From: Planctomycetota bacterium
GTDB taxonomy: Bacteria > Planctomycetota > PUPC01 > JACPCR01
Assembly (NCBI GenBank): GCA_030740295.1
Contig: JASLXP010000212.1
Location: 1 to 7,806 of the forward strand
Reading direction: 5' to 3'
DNA: 7,806 nt
Positions 1 to 7,353 of the stretch are shown here, piece after piece; position 1 is the stretch's first letter, and the number at the start of each line of letters is the position of its first letter. The notes under the pieces were generated by a model, which made no database searches, was not told where the DNA came from, and saw only the letters and a list, made by a program, of their open reading frames with translations. Made by a program: the position numbers and the translations under genes.

Positions 1-1
1 A

Positions 2-646
2 AAGGAATCCGTGGAAGAGCTGGCGGAGGAAATACGGAAGGCCGGTGGAAAGGCATTTACAGTCACGGGTGACTTGTTTACCGATGGCGGGCCTTCCGAG
101 ATCTGCAGGCAGGCGCAGGTGGAGTCAGGCGTCATTGATATTCTGGTCAACAACGCCGGAGATTGGACTGAAGGGCCTCTCCTGGATGCGACCACCGAAG
201 AATGGGACCGACTCCTTCAGACCGATCTGCGCGGTTCGTTTCTGACGATCCGCAGTGCGGCGCCCGGGATGATCTCCAGGGGGTGGGGGCGCATCATCAA
301 CATCAGCAGCATCGCCAGCCTGAATTATATCCAGGGAGAGGGAGTCTACGGCGTGGCGAAAGCGGGCATCAATATGCTGACGAAGTCCTTCGCCGCAGAG
401 CTGGGCAACCAGGGCGTGACGGTCAATGCGGTCGCGCCGGGCTGGACGGTATCCGCCAACGTGCCCTTTCCTCCCGCTCCCGATGACTATCCCCAATGCG
501 CTGCGATCCCCGATCGTCGGCCTGGCCACGCTACCGAAGTGGCAGCCGCGGTTGCCTTCCTGGCCTCTGAGGAAGCCACTCACATCAACGGCCAGATCCT
601 GTGTGTGGACGGGGGCATCTCGAGCGTCACGCCGGCAGCAAGATGA
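2..646 (+). CDS. Short-chain dehydrogenase/reductase (SDR), 5'-truncated
   Basis: NAD(P)-dependent oxidoreductase of the classical SDR family, probably cytosolic and acting on a hydroxyl or keto group of a small molecule such as a sugar or sugar acid; the substrate cannot be read from sequence. The frame is open through base 2, so the true start and the TGxxxGxG cofactor motif lie before the window; the GTG at base 11 is internal. Counting from that GTG, one sees the NNAG motif (47-50), the INISS strand with the catalytic Ser (about 100), YGVAK with catalytic Tyr113 and Lys117, the VAPGW turn (141-145), and a C-terminal GQILCVDGG (194-202) typical of the family end. The usual tetrad Asn on helix alpha4 appears as Asp72 (QTDLRGSF). 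The family's usual length is about 250 residues, so roughly 40 are missing. The stop codon overlaps the next ATG, indicating an operon. The family call is very safe. Confidence 0.95.
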   Translation, partial: KESVEELAEEIRKAGGKAFTVTGDLFTDGGPSEICRQAQVESGVIDILVNNAGDWTEGPLLDATTEEWDRLLQTDLRGSFLTIRSAAPGMISRGWGRIINISSIASLNYIQGEGVYGVAKAGINMLTKSFAAELGNQGVTVNAVAPGWTVSANVPFPPAPDDYPQCAAIPDRRPGHATEVAAAVAFLASEEATHINGQILCVDGGISSVTPAAR

Positions 647-1179
647 TGCATCATCTCGGCCCACGCATTCTGACGCTCCTGTGCTGCGGCGGGCCGCCGG
701 TGGTGTCAGAAGATGTGGCCACCTGGCGCAAAGACGAAAACCACCTGCTGCTCGAAACCGAGGCGGCAAAACTGACGGACTGTCCTGTCCGGTTCGACCA
801 GGCTTCCGGCGGCAAATCTGTCGTCCTCGGGCGGGAGTCGTCACGCATCGAAGTGAAATTCAAGAGCGAGGTCCAGCGAGACGCAGTGCTTTGGGTCCGA
901 TGCTACTTTGATTACGAGTGCTGCGAGATCGGTGATGCCAACAGTTTCTTCTGGCGGACGCTGTTCAGCGACACGTTCCTCAGTCTCTATTGCGACCTTC
1001 GCGGCCGGTGCTTCTGCATCCCTCCAAGGGGCTCTCGATTTTCTGTCCGCCGCTTCCGCCTGACACGCCCGCGGGCAGGTTGCACGACCTCGTTCCCCCT
1101 TATTGGACGACTCAGCTATAAATCGATATCCAGTCTTCTTCGCGCCACGTGCGCGCAGTCGTTGAATTTGAAGGAATAA
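643..1179 (+). CDS. Small putative exported protein, carbohydrate-binding-like N-half
   Basis: Function not recognised with certainty. The ATG at 643 overlaps the SDR stop (ATGA), a usual sign of translational coupling, and the stop falls 3 bases before the next ATG. The 178-residue product starts with a short basic and hydrophobic stretch (1-22) that could be a signal peptide. Residues about 35-104 carry a beta-sandwich pattern: an acidic LLLETEAA strand, ASGGKSVVL, alternating IEVKF, AVLWVRCYF and GDANSFFW. This resembles the carbohydrate-binding-like domains of secreted glycan-processing proteins, where an ANSFF-type strand is normally followed by a substrate-contacting loop. After residue about 104 the composition changes to Cys, Arg, Phe and Ser-rich, which looks like a non-native frame, so the gene may be truncated or frameshifted near base 955. 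Neither other forward frame restores a clear continuation. It could also be a non-coding remnant. Confidence 0.5.
   Translation: MMHHLGPRILTLLCCGGPPVVSEDVATWRKDENHLLLETEAAKLTDCPVRFDQASGGKSVVLGRESSRIEVKFKSEVQRDAVLWVRCYFDYECCEIGDANSFFWRTLFSDTFLSLYCDLRGRCFCIPPRGSRFSVRRFRLTRPRAGCTTSFPLIGRLSYKSISSLLRATCAQSLNLKE
1171..1175 (+). promoter_or_regulatory. Ribosome binding site of the barrel gene
   Basis: AAGGA lies 7 bases before the ATG at 1183 and supports that start. It overlaps the last codons of the preceding small gene, whose TAA is at 1177-1179, so ribosomes finishing that gene would end beside this site. Confidence 0.7.
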
Positions 1180-1182
1180 CCC

Positions 1183-2604
1183 ATGTCCACTGAAGCAATC
1201 CTCTCCAGAGTTACCGGAGCCATCGATGGGCTGATATTGGCTGCCGAGCCCTTTCACGGGCTGTTCCCTTCTATTCTCGATCGTGGCAGCCTGACCATGC
1301 TCGCCGAGATGCCGCCGCTAATCGAAGGACAGCGGGTCACGGACCGAGCCTTTCGCGGGTCCAATCTCATCCACGATGAGGTCACACTGTTCACCATGTA
1401 CGCCCTTGCGAAAGATGGCTACACTGCTGCTGCCGACAGGTACATCGACCGTTTCGCCAACCACTGCACGGGCACCGTCTCCGGCCTCTTCCCATGGGGC
1501 GAGCACGCGTATTGGAATCTCGACGAAGACGCTCCCGGCTGCGGCTACAAGCTGAAAGATCCCACCTCCACCATGGGTCTGACCCATGACCACCTTCGCG
1601 CCATCCCGCTCTGGAATTGGGAGAAACTGCATGCTGCAAATCCACAATGCGCAGCACGTTTCGGCGAGGGCCTCGACCAGCACTGGCGGCCAGGGCCGCC
1701 CCGCCGCTACATCCGCCACGCTTTCATCAACGACATGGTCCCGTGGGAGCCGAATCCCAAAGGCAGCCGATCATCTTGCGACTTCCCACGGCACGGCGGC
1801 TTCTACATCTTTGACTGGGCTTTCGCTTACAGCGTTACGGCGCGGACCGACTTTCTGGACCGAATCCGAGAGATGCTCGACTACTGGTGGCCAATGCGCC
1901 GCGACGACGGGCTGTTGATGCTGCAGAGCCAGGTGCGGCCGGAGATTACCCGCCACTATGGACTGATAGCGCCTGGCCAGACACTGTCACTGGCGTCGAG
2001 CTTGCTCGAAGCCGCAAACCTCCTCGAAGAAACTGAGGGTGGATTGGCGGAGACCATGCGCGAGCGCGCCTGCGTTTACGTTGATGGCTTCCTGGCGGCG
2101 CCTCACGATGTGGAGAGAGGTGTGTTCATTGATACCTTCAAAGAAACGGAACCACCGGGCAACCACGCGATGGCTGTGTGGGGCAGCAAATACGGAAAGT
2201 GGCCGTCGGCGTACGTCGCCCTGGTATGCACCTGCATCTTCAGACTCACCGCAGACAGACGCCTGCTTTCCTGGGCCGAGGCCGTGGGCCGGGAATATCT
2301 CAGGCATCCCTTTCCAGTGGACGAGCAAGTGCCGGCAATGGATGCCGGAATGGGACTCGGCCTGTTGGCTGACCTCTACGATGTCACTGGTGATCGCACA
2401 TGGCTCGACGGCGGCTTAATACGTGCGGAGGAGCTGACCGACATCTATTTCGACGACAAGCCTCTGCCCCAGGGTGCCGCCGGCATCGACTGGTACGATT
2501 CCCAGATGGGCCCCGGCTTTCTGCTCCACGGGCTGGCCCGAGTTGTTTTGCTGGACCAGTCGCGCGAAAACTGCCCGCTCGGTCCGGATTACAGTGGCCG
2601 ATAG
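1183..2604 (+). CDS. Six-hairpin (alpha/alpha)6-barrel glycosidase/lyase-like protein
   Basis: The 473-residue product lacks an obvious signal peptide and reads as an (alpha/alpha)6 toroid of the six-hairpin glycosidase superfamily, which includes glycoside hydrolases, polysaccharide lyases and sugar epimerases. Supporting features are repeated amphipathic helices separated by aromatic loops: GLFPWGEHAYWNLDED (101-116), THDHLRAIPLWNW with His135, Asp136 and His137, a basic/aromatic stretch DFPRHGGFYIFDWAFAY (190-206), LDYWWPMRRDDGLL (232-245) and the late helix DAGMGLGLLADLYDVTGD (387-404). The many Trp, His and acidic residues in loops fit a carbohydrate-binding cleft, but I cannot assign catalytic residues or a numbered CAZy family. 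The start is supported by a well-spaced Shine-Dalgarno. It is tightly packed behind the small exported protein, consistent with shared work on a glycan or glycoside. The fold class is fairly safe; the reaction is not. Confidence 0.75.
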   Translation: MSTEAILSRVTGAIDGLILAAEPFHGLFPSILDRGSLTMLAEMPPLIEGQRVTDRAFRGSNLIHDEVTLFTMYALAKDGYTAAADRYIDRFANHCTGTVSGLFPWGEHAYWNLDEDAPGCGYKLKDPTSTMGLTHDHLRAIPLWNWEKLHAANPQCAARFGEGLDQHWRPGPPRRYIRHAFINDMVPWEPNPKGSRSSCDFPRHGGFYIFDWAFAYSVTARTDFLDRIREMLDYWWPMRRDDGLLMLQSQVRPEITRHYGLIAPGQTLSLASSLLEAANLLEETEGGLAETMRERACVYVDGFLAAPHDVERGVFIDTFKETEPPGNHAMAVWGSKYGKWPSAYVALVCTCIFRLTADRRLLSWAEAVGREYLRHPFPVDEQVPAMDAGMGLGLLADLYDVTGDRTWLDGGLIRAEELTDIYFDDKPLPQGAAGIDWYDSQMGPGFLLHGLARVVLLDQSRENCPLGPDYSGR

Positions 2605-2726
2605 TCAGCTCAGGGGTTTCAGCGACGGCTCAACGCAATCAAAGAATCTCAGCTCAACGTGCATGTCCTGAACTTGCGGGGCGTGGTCATGAGAGGGTTA
2701 CGAAAATCTGCGGAGGAAGTCTCAAC
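2605..2726. other. 122-base spacer with short direct repeats
   Basis: No gene is seen here. TCAGCTCA occurs at 2605-2612 and 2649-2656, and GCTCAACG at 2628-2635 and 2652-2659, giving three GCTCA cores spaced 20 and 24 bases apart. No strong stem-loop followed by T residues is present, so a terminator is not supported. The spacer could hold a promoter or operator for the large downstream gene, but I see no convincing -35/-10 pair. Confidence 0.4.
2712..2717 (+). promoter_or_regulatory. Ribosome binding site deciding the start at 2727
   Basis: GGAGGA lies 9 bases before the ATG at 2727. The reading frame is open much further upstream (to before 2400), but that part overlaps the barrel gene in another frame. 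This strong site, together with the signal peptide that begins right after it, fixes the real start at 2727; a second ATG follows immediately at 2730. Confidence 0.85.
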
Positions 2727-5700
2727 ATGATGCGTGTCAACTTGCCGCTATTCCTGTCCATCCTGATTATCGAGGGACCTGCCTTCGTTCATGGCGAGAC
2801 GGGCAAGGTGCGTCCGTCAGTTCTCATGATCTCTCACGAACATCCGGGCTACCGGCCGTCGCTGGACTACATGAAACAACTGCACCGGTCCGGCTTTGAG
2901 CTGGGACGTACTACCCCGAAGGAGACCACCGCGGAACTGCTGGCGAAGTTCAACGTGGTCGTCCTGTTTAGCGTGCCAATCTTCGAGCCTAAAGGGATCG
3001 TCACAGACGAAATGAGACGTTTTACAAAGGCCGTCGCCAGTTATGCCAGACGAGGGGGAGGCGTTCTGTTCTCGGTCCAGTTCGGCCCTAATCGTGAGCA
3101 GGGCTACGGGGTCGGACAGGTGCTGATGGCGGAGACCTTTGGTGCGAAGCTGCTCTGGGAAGTCGTCCGCGATCCGGTGACGGAGATCGGTTTCGACCCG
3201 ACGGGGTATCACATTCCGTTCGCCTACTCACGCGAGCTTGATCCGGCTCATCCGATTACCAGAGGCCTGGACGGCATCTGGTATCCGACCGGCGGCTTTT
3301 CGAAGAATGTGGCAACTCAGCCGTGGGAGGTGTCGGAAGACTGGACTGTGCTCGCCAGGGGCGGCCCGTCATCTCGATCCACCCCGGTAGAGGTAAGGGT
3401 CCCATTCATCGATAAAAGAGCACGAAAGAAGGGCTACCAGGCTTACGTTCCGATCATTGTTGCCCGTGAACTCGGCAAGGGCCGGGTGGTCCTTTGCGGG
3501 ATCAACGCCCTGTTCCATCTGATGGGGGGACACCAGGCAGGCCTGAAGCGCATCGTCTCCGACCGAGGCTTTGGCGGGCGAACTTCCGACGTAGACAAGA
3601 TTGTATTGCGAAGCATTCAATGGCTCAGCGAACCGTCTTTTGCCAGCAGCGAATTTGGCGGTGCAAAGACCGGCGAGGGTTTGCTGGATGACCCGATGGT
3701 GATAAGGGACGAGCCAAAGCTCGTCTGGAAAGGAAAAAGCTTCGGAGCGCCTCCGAAACAGTATCGTGGCCTGATGGGCGCGCGGACCTCCCGCAGCCAG
3801 ACCGGTCACGGCAGCGTCTCCGAATATGTTCAAGCCGCGAAGAAGGCCGGGCTCGATTTCATTACCTTCCTCGAAACCTGGAACGACCTGTCTGACGAAG
3901 AATGGAAATCACTCATTGCTGAATGCAAGTCGGAAACGAAAGAAGGATTTATCGCCTATGCCGGGATCACTTTTCGGGACAATTACGGAGGCTACTGGTT
4001 CGCTTTCGCTGAAGATTTTTCGCTGCCGGGACCGGAGTTCACCGCCCTGGTGGACGGGGAGAAACGCTTCTGGGGACACATGGGCAAAGTCGGCGCGGTT
4101 GGCGGCCCGATGCACAGTTGGCGGCGTGTAAGCAAGTTCAAGGTGCGAGTCGGTTCGTATCGGCACAAAGACAGCCCCTGGCCCTATCACAGCTATCGGG
4201 GCTACGACTCGATGGCCGTGGTCACTTCCGAACGCGGCGCTCTGAAGGAAGACATCCTCGATGGTTACCTTCATCTGCAGAACAGGGGCGAAGGCCTCTA
4301 CCCGGTCGCCATCACGCTCCTCGATTCGCCCGAAGGAATCGAGGCAGCCCTCTCACGCGGTGCATACTGGAACTCGATGACCGATGAAGCTGTCAGAAAG
4401 AATCGAACTCCTTTCGACCTCTACCTTCTGGCTTCCGATCTTCGCTATCTCTCGAATGGCCCGCGCATCAAAGACTTTCGTTTCCTATGGCATCGAGATT
4501 ACGTAGCGATTGACTGGTGGCGGACGGACTGGTACCGCCGGCCGATGCGCATCGAAGTCTCAAGCGAATCCGGCTTAAGCGAAGTGCTTCTCATGAATGG
4601 CCGCGAGATCTATCGCCGGTGGCTGCCGGGCGGGGCCAAGAGCTTCGTCGAGGAGCTGATCCTCTCCTGCGACGCGCAGCACGATTTCGTTCTCGTTGTC
4701 AAAGACAACGCCGGGCGACGCGCTGTTTCCAGCGAGCTCATCACACGCAATCACATGGGCAACGAAACCATGTGCGCCGACCGCATGAACCAGCTCGGTG
4801 GTAGTTTTCTGAAAAGGAGGGACGGTCGGAAATTCGTTTTTCAACCGGTGGCGACGCCATGGAAAGGTAACAACGACGTACGCCTGTTCGGAGACACGTG
4901 GTCCGGCATCGACCCCATCACGGGCGGCGGCGTCCGCGGCATCGACGGCGCCCGGGGCACCACATCCAATGCTTACCTGTCCACTGTCATATGGAGCAAG
5001 GCGGCCGGCGCGCTGATCGAAGGTCAACGGTTTCACCGCATCACAGATCGCGTCGTTGGCTCACCGGATATGACACGCGGCTTCGGGCTGACCGACGGAC
5101 TGATGGTAGTCGACCGTCCCCGCAACGTCTGGCACGACCTCGTCCCGGTGAAACCGGCAGGCCATTACCAGGAATGGGGCCAGCGGACCTACTACACCGT
5201 TCGGCCTGAGCTCCTCGCCGTCGAAATGCTGGAGAGAAGACTTTCTGTCTTCAAGGATATCGATCTGCGGAAGCCGCCGGCTAATTGGAGAATCGGCATC
5301 CTGAAGGCCACCGGAGCGCCGAAGTTTGCCATCCGATCGCAAGGCCGCATTGTCTTTGAAGGGAAGATAAATGATTACGGACTTCGCTCTTCAGTCGCTG
5401 TGCACGGAATTCTTGGACCGGGGGATTATGTCGCCTACTACAACGCGGCGGTCAACAACATCGCCTACATGGTTCTCGATGGAGAACTGAAGTTCGAGGC
5501 CGATCTGCGCAACGGCTGGGTGAAGCTGAGGGTTCCGTTGGACCCGGGCCAAACGCTCATTCCAGCCGGAACTACTGCCCGGCATACGCTGCTTTCACTG
5601 GTGGCCCCAAACCTGTCGGACAACTGGCCGGCCGATTCGTTTCAATTCGCAGAGCTGTTTCGAGACCGTATGGGTCTCGACGGCGATGTCCCTTACAAGT

Positions 5701-6182
5701 TTATTCCTGAAAGCGGCGACGTCATGAGTACCCGTTACGTGGCCGTCGTGCAGGCAGACAAGGGAGCTTTCGTCGCGCGAACCGAAGACATCCACCTGCC
5801 GGCATCGCTGCCTCTCGAGGTCCGCGGGCTCAACACCAATTGGTCGTCCGGCTTTGCCGACCTCAGGAAGAAGCGCTACCGCCCTGTCTCGATTCATGAA
5901 AACAAGAGCTTTGTCACCTTGGCCCCGCTGGATCCTCGTCAGCATTTTTTCGTCGGTCATCCGGCCGTAGCGGACGATCCGGAGGTATGCCTCAGTTGCG
6001 TTCAGTTGGACGCAAGGAACTGGGCCCTCGAAATCCACAACCCGACGGACGAACCGCGCGAAGTTACCGTGAGGCCATCTGCCGGACTGACCTTCTTGCG
6101 GTTCGAGCCCAGGACGGCGACACTCCCTCCCGGCACGTCCGTCCATATGAAGATCGTGTCCTCGCAATCAAGCGCCCCTTAG
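2727..6182 (+). CDS. Large exported protein: amidotransferase-like, degenerate PHP-like and beta-rich regions
   Basis: An 1151-residue protein with a signal peptide (residues 1-23, hydrophobic LPLFLSILII core, likely cleavage after AFVHG), so it acts outside the cytoplasm. Residues about 28-305 resemble a class I glutamine-amidotransferase/ThuA-like flavodoxin-type domain: VLMISHEHPG strand, FNVVVLFSVP, a helix then ARRGGGVLFSVQFG, DPAHPITRGLDGIW, and ELGKGRVVLCGIN. No nucleophile-elbow Cys is visible, so it is probably a non-catalytic or binding version. Residues about 347-560 follow a PHP-domain layout (SVSEYVQAAKKAGLDFITF, then GGPMHSW with His463, then YDSMAVVTSE), but the first HxH motif reads MGARTSRS and the TDH motif reads LETWN, so the metal site looks lost. 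Residues about 600-1151 are mostly beta strands with many Trp and Tyr, suggesting sandwich domains. The radical SAM gene follows after 4 bases. The role is unknown; carbohydrate binding or processing at the cell surface is an inference. Confidence 0.85.
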   Translation: MMRVNLPLFLSILIIEGPAFVHGETGKVRPSVLMISHEHPGYRPSLDYMKQLHRSGFELGRTTPKETTAELLAKFNVVVLFSVPIFEPKGIVTDEMRRFTKAVASYARRGGGVLFSVQFGPNREQGYGVGQVLMAETFGAKLLWEVVRDPVTEIGFDPTGYHIPFAYSRELDPAHPITRGLDGIWYPTGGFSKNVATQPWEVSEDWTVLARGGPSSRSTPVEVRVPFIDKRARKKGYQAYVPIIVARELGKGRVVLCGINALFHLMGGHQAGLKRIVSDRGFGGRTSDVDKIVLRSIQWLSEPSFASSEFGGAKTGEGLLDDPMVIRDEPKLVWKGKSFGAPPKQYRGLMGARTSRSQTGHGSVSEYVQAAKKAGLDFITFLETWNDLSDEEWKSLIAECKSETKEGFIAYAGITFRDNYGGYWFAFAEDFSLPGPEFTALVDGEKRFWGHMGKVGAVGGPMHSWRRVSKFKVRVGSYRHKDSPWPYHSYRGYDSMAVVTSERGALKEDILDGYLHLQNRGEGLYPVAITLLDSPEGIEAALSRGAYWNSMTDEAVRKNRTPFDLYLLASDLRYLSNGPRIKDFRFLWHRDYVAIDWWRTDWYRRPMRIEVSSESGLSEVLLMNGREIYRRWLPGGAKSFVEELILSCDAQHDFVLVVKDNAGRRAVSSELITRNHMGNETMCADRMNQLGGSFLKRRDGRKFVFQPVATPWKGNNDVRLFGDTWSGIDPITGGGVRGIDGARGTTSNAYLSTVIWSKAAGALIEGQRFHRITDRVVGSPDMTRGFGLTDGLMVVDRPRNVWHDLVPVKPAGHYQEWGQRTYYTVRPELLAVEMLERRLSVFKDIDLRKPPANWRIGILKATGAPKFAIRSQGRIVFEGKINDYGLRSSVAVHGILGPGDYVAYYNAAVNNIAYMVLDGELKFEADLRNGWVKLRVPLDPGQTLIPAGTTARHTLLSLVAPNLSDNWPADSFQFAELFRDRMGLDGDVPYKFIPESGDVMSTRYVAVVQADKGAFVARTEDIHLPASLPLEVRGLNTNWSSGFADLRKKRYRPVSIHENKSFVTLAPLDPRQHFFVGHPAVADDPEVCLSCVQLDARNWALEIHNPTDEPREVTVRPSAGLTFLRFEPRTATLPPGTSVHMKIVSSQSSAP

Positions 6183-6186
6183 ACCA

Positions 6187-7353
6187 TTGCAGAATATCCC
6201 GGCCAAAACCGTCTACATCGATCCGGCTGTGCTCGAGCTGGAAAACTGCCAGGCCAGGTGGGAGCGCATGAAGCCATTCATCCGCTGCGACGACATCCGA
6301 TCACTGGACGAAGAAGCGAAGGCTGACATCTCCAAGATTCGGCAGCGCCGTCATGGCAAAGACGATTTTGGTGACGACGCGGTTCTGGTTTTCACGACCC
6401 TGAACGAGGATCGCTGGAAGTGGTACCACAACTGGAGAGATGCCGGCAATATCTACAGCCGGGAGAAAGTTCACTGCCAGAGCGCCGCCGAGCTGAACCT
6501 GATTATGGGCTGTCCTTTCCGGTGCTCATACTGCGGCTTTGGGCGGCTGGTGACGATTCCCCTTGATGTCGAGGCCTTTGCCTCCCGGCTGGACGAGACA
6601 CTGTCGGCGCATCCCAATCAGACGTTGTGGAAATTCAGCAATATGACCGACCTTCCCCCATTCGAGCCGGAGTACGGGGCCGTGCCCATGATGGTCGAGA
6701 GATTCGCACGCGAACCGTCATCCTGGCTGCTTCTTTTCACCAAGAGCGATGCGGTCGACTTTCTGCTGCCTCTGGATCACGGAGGGCACACCATCATCGC
6801 GTGGTCCATGTCATCAGAGATCGTGAGCCGGACGATTGAGAAGAGGACGGCCGAACTGTCTGAACGCCTGTCGGCTATGAGAAAGACTCAGGACGCCGGC
6901 TACACGGTCCGAGCCCGGCTCAGTCCCATTGTGCCCATTGTCGACTGGCGAAATGAATACCGAGATTTCTTCGAGAGGCTGTTCGAAACTGTCCAGCCGG
7001 ATGTGGTGACTCTCCATGCTCTGGGATGGTTTGATTTCGAGGATCTGGACCAGGTCATTCCACGTGAAATGATCGACTCTCATGCCTACGAGCGGGCCCG
7101 CGAATCAGCACAAGAGATGCAGGGACATCGAAACGGTCCGCTGCCTCACGACGTGCGGGCCGAACTGTATGACTTCTGCATCAGCGAGGTCGAACGTCTG
7201 AGCCCGGAAACGCCTGTCGGTCTGTGCCTCGAAACAACGGAGATGTGGGAACAATTCGGGCCGCGCATCGGAATGGCGCCAAAGAATTACGTCTGCAACT
7301 GCGGGCCCACCTGTGCACCAGGCAATCCACTCATCCACATTAAGGCGAGCTGA
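6187..7353 (+). CDS. Spore photoproduct lyase-like radical SAM protein
   Basis: A 388-residue cytosolic radical SAM enzyme. The CxxxCxxC motif (Cys109, Cys113, Cys116 in GCPFRCSYCGFG) binds the [4Fe-4S] cluster that cleaves S-adenosylmethionine. The rest follows the spore photoproduct lyase (SplB) pattern: an N-terminal VYIDPAVLELENCQARWERM segment, LLLFTKSDAVDFLLPLDHGG (181-200), IIAWSMSSEIVSRTIEKRT (203-221), ERLSAMRKTQDAGYTVRARL, and SPIVPIVDWRNEYRDFFERL. The position where SplB has its hydrogen-donor Cys reads FSNMTDLPPFE (150-160) with no Cys, so true DNA photoproduct repair is unlikely. A terminal CNCGPTC (Cys370, 372, 376) might hold a second metal site or supply a thiol. TTG at 6187 is the only usable start between the in-frame stop at 6148 and ATG 6268; it keeps the conserved N-terminus but lacks a clear Shine-Dalgarno, suggesting coupling to the upstream gene. 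The substrate is unknown; the aminotransferase downstream hints at a sugar or cyclitol. Confidence 0.88.
   Translation: MQNIPAKTVYIDPAVLELENCQARWERMKPFIRCDDIRSLDEEAKADISKIRQRRHGKDDFGDDAVLVFTTLNEDRWKWYHNWRDAGNIYSREKVHCQSAAELNLIMGCPFRCSYCGFGRLVTIPLDVEAFASRLDETLSAHPNQTLWKFSNMTDLPPFEPEYGAVPMMVERFAREPSSWLLLFTKSDAVDFLLPLDHGGHTIIAWSMSSEIVSRTIEKRTAELSERLSAMRKTQDAGYTVRARLSPIVPIVDWRNEYRDFFERLFETVQPDVVTLHALGWFDFEDLDQVIPREMIDSHAYERARESAQEMQGHRNGPLPHDVRAELYDFCISEVERLSPETPVGLCLETTEMWEQFGPRIGMAPKNYVCNCGPTCAPGNPLIHIKAS

Noticed and set aside
125..844. Long open frame on the minus strand over the SDR gene
   Set aside because: It is antisense to a clear SDR coding region, rich in Arg and Ala as expected for a shadow frame in GC-rich DNA, and has no recognisable domain.
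1117..1122. TATAAA resembling a -10 box about 60 bases before the barrel gene
   Set aside because: The hexamer 17 bases upstream (TTCCCC) is a poor -35, and TTGGAC at 1103 is only 8 bases away, so no paired promoter is supported.
841..1257. Minus-strand open frame across the weak second half of the small gene
   Set aside because: Considered because the + strand protein looks poor here, but it runs into the start of the barrel gene, shows no known domain and has no neighbouring minus-strand genes.
2688..2699. TGAGAGGGTT shared with bases 7371-7380 region in the second spacer
   Set aside because: A single shared 10-base string in two spacers is too short to claim a regulatory repeat.
2400..2726. 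Upstream extension of the giant gene's reading frame into the barrel gene
   Set aside because: It overlaps the well-supported barrel gene in another frame, is Arg/Pro-rich with low-quality composition, and the strong ribosome binding site plus signal peptide place the start at 2727.
5595..6167. Minus-strand open frame of 190 residues inside the giant gene
   Set aside because: It is antisense to a continuous coding region and lacks any recognisable motif.
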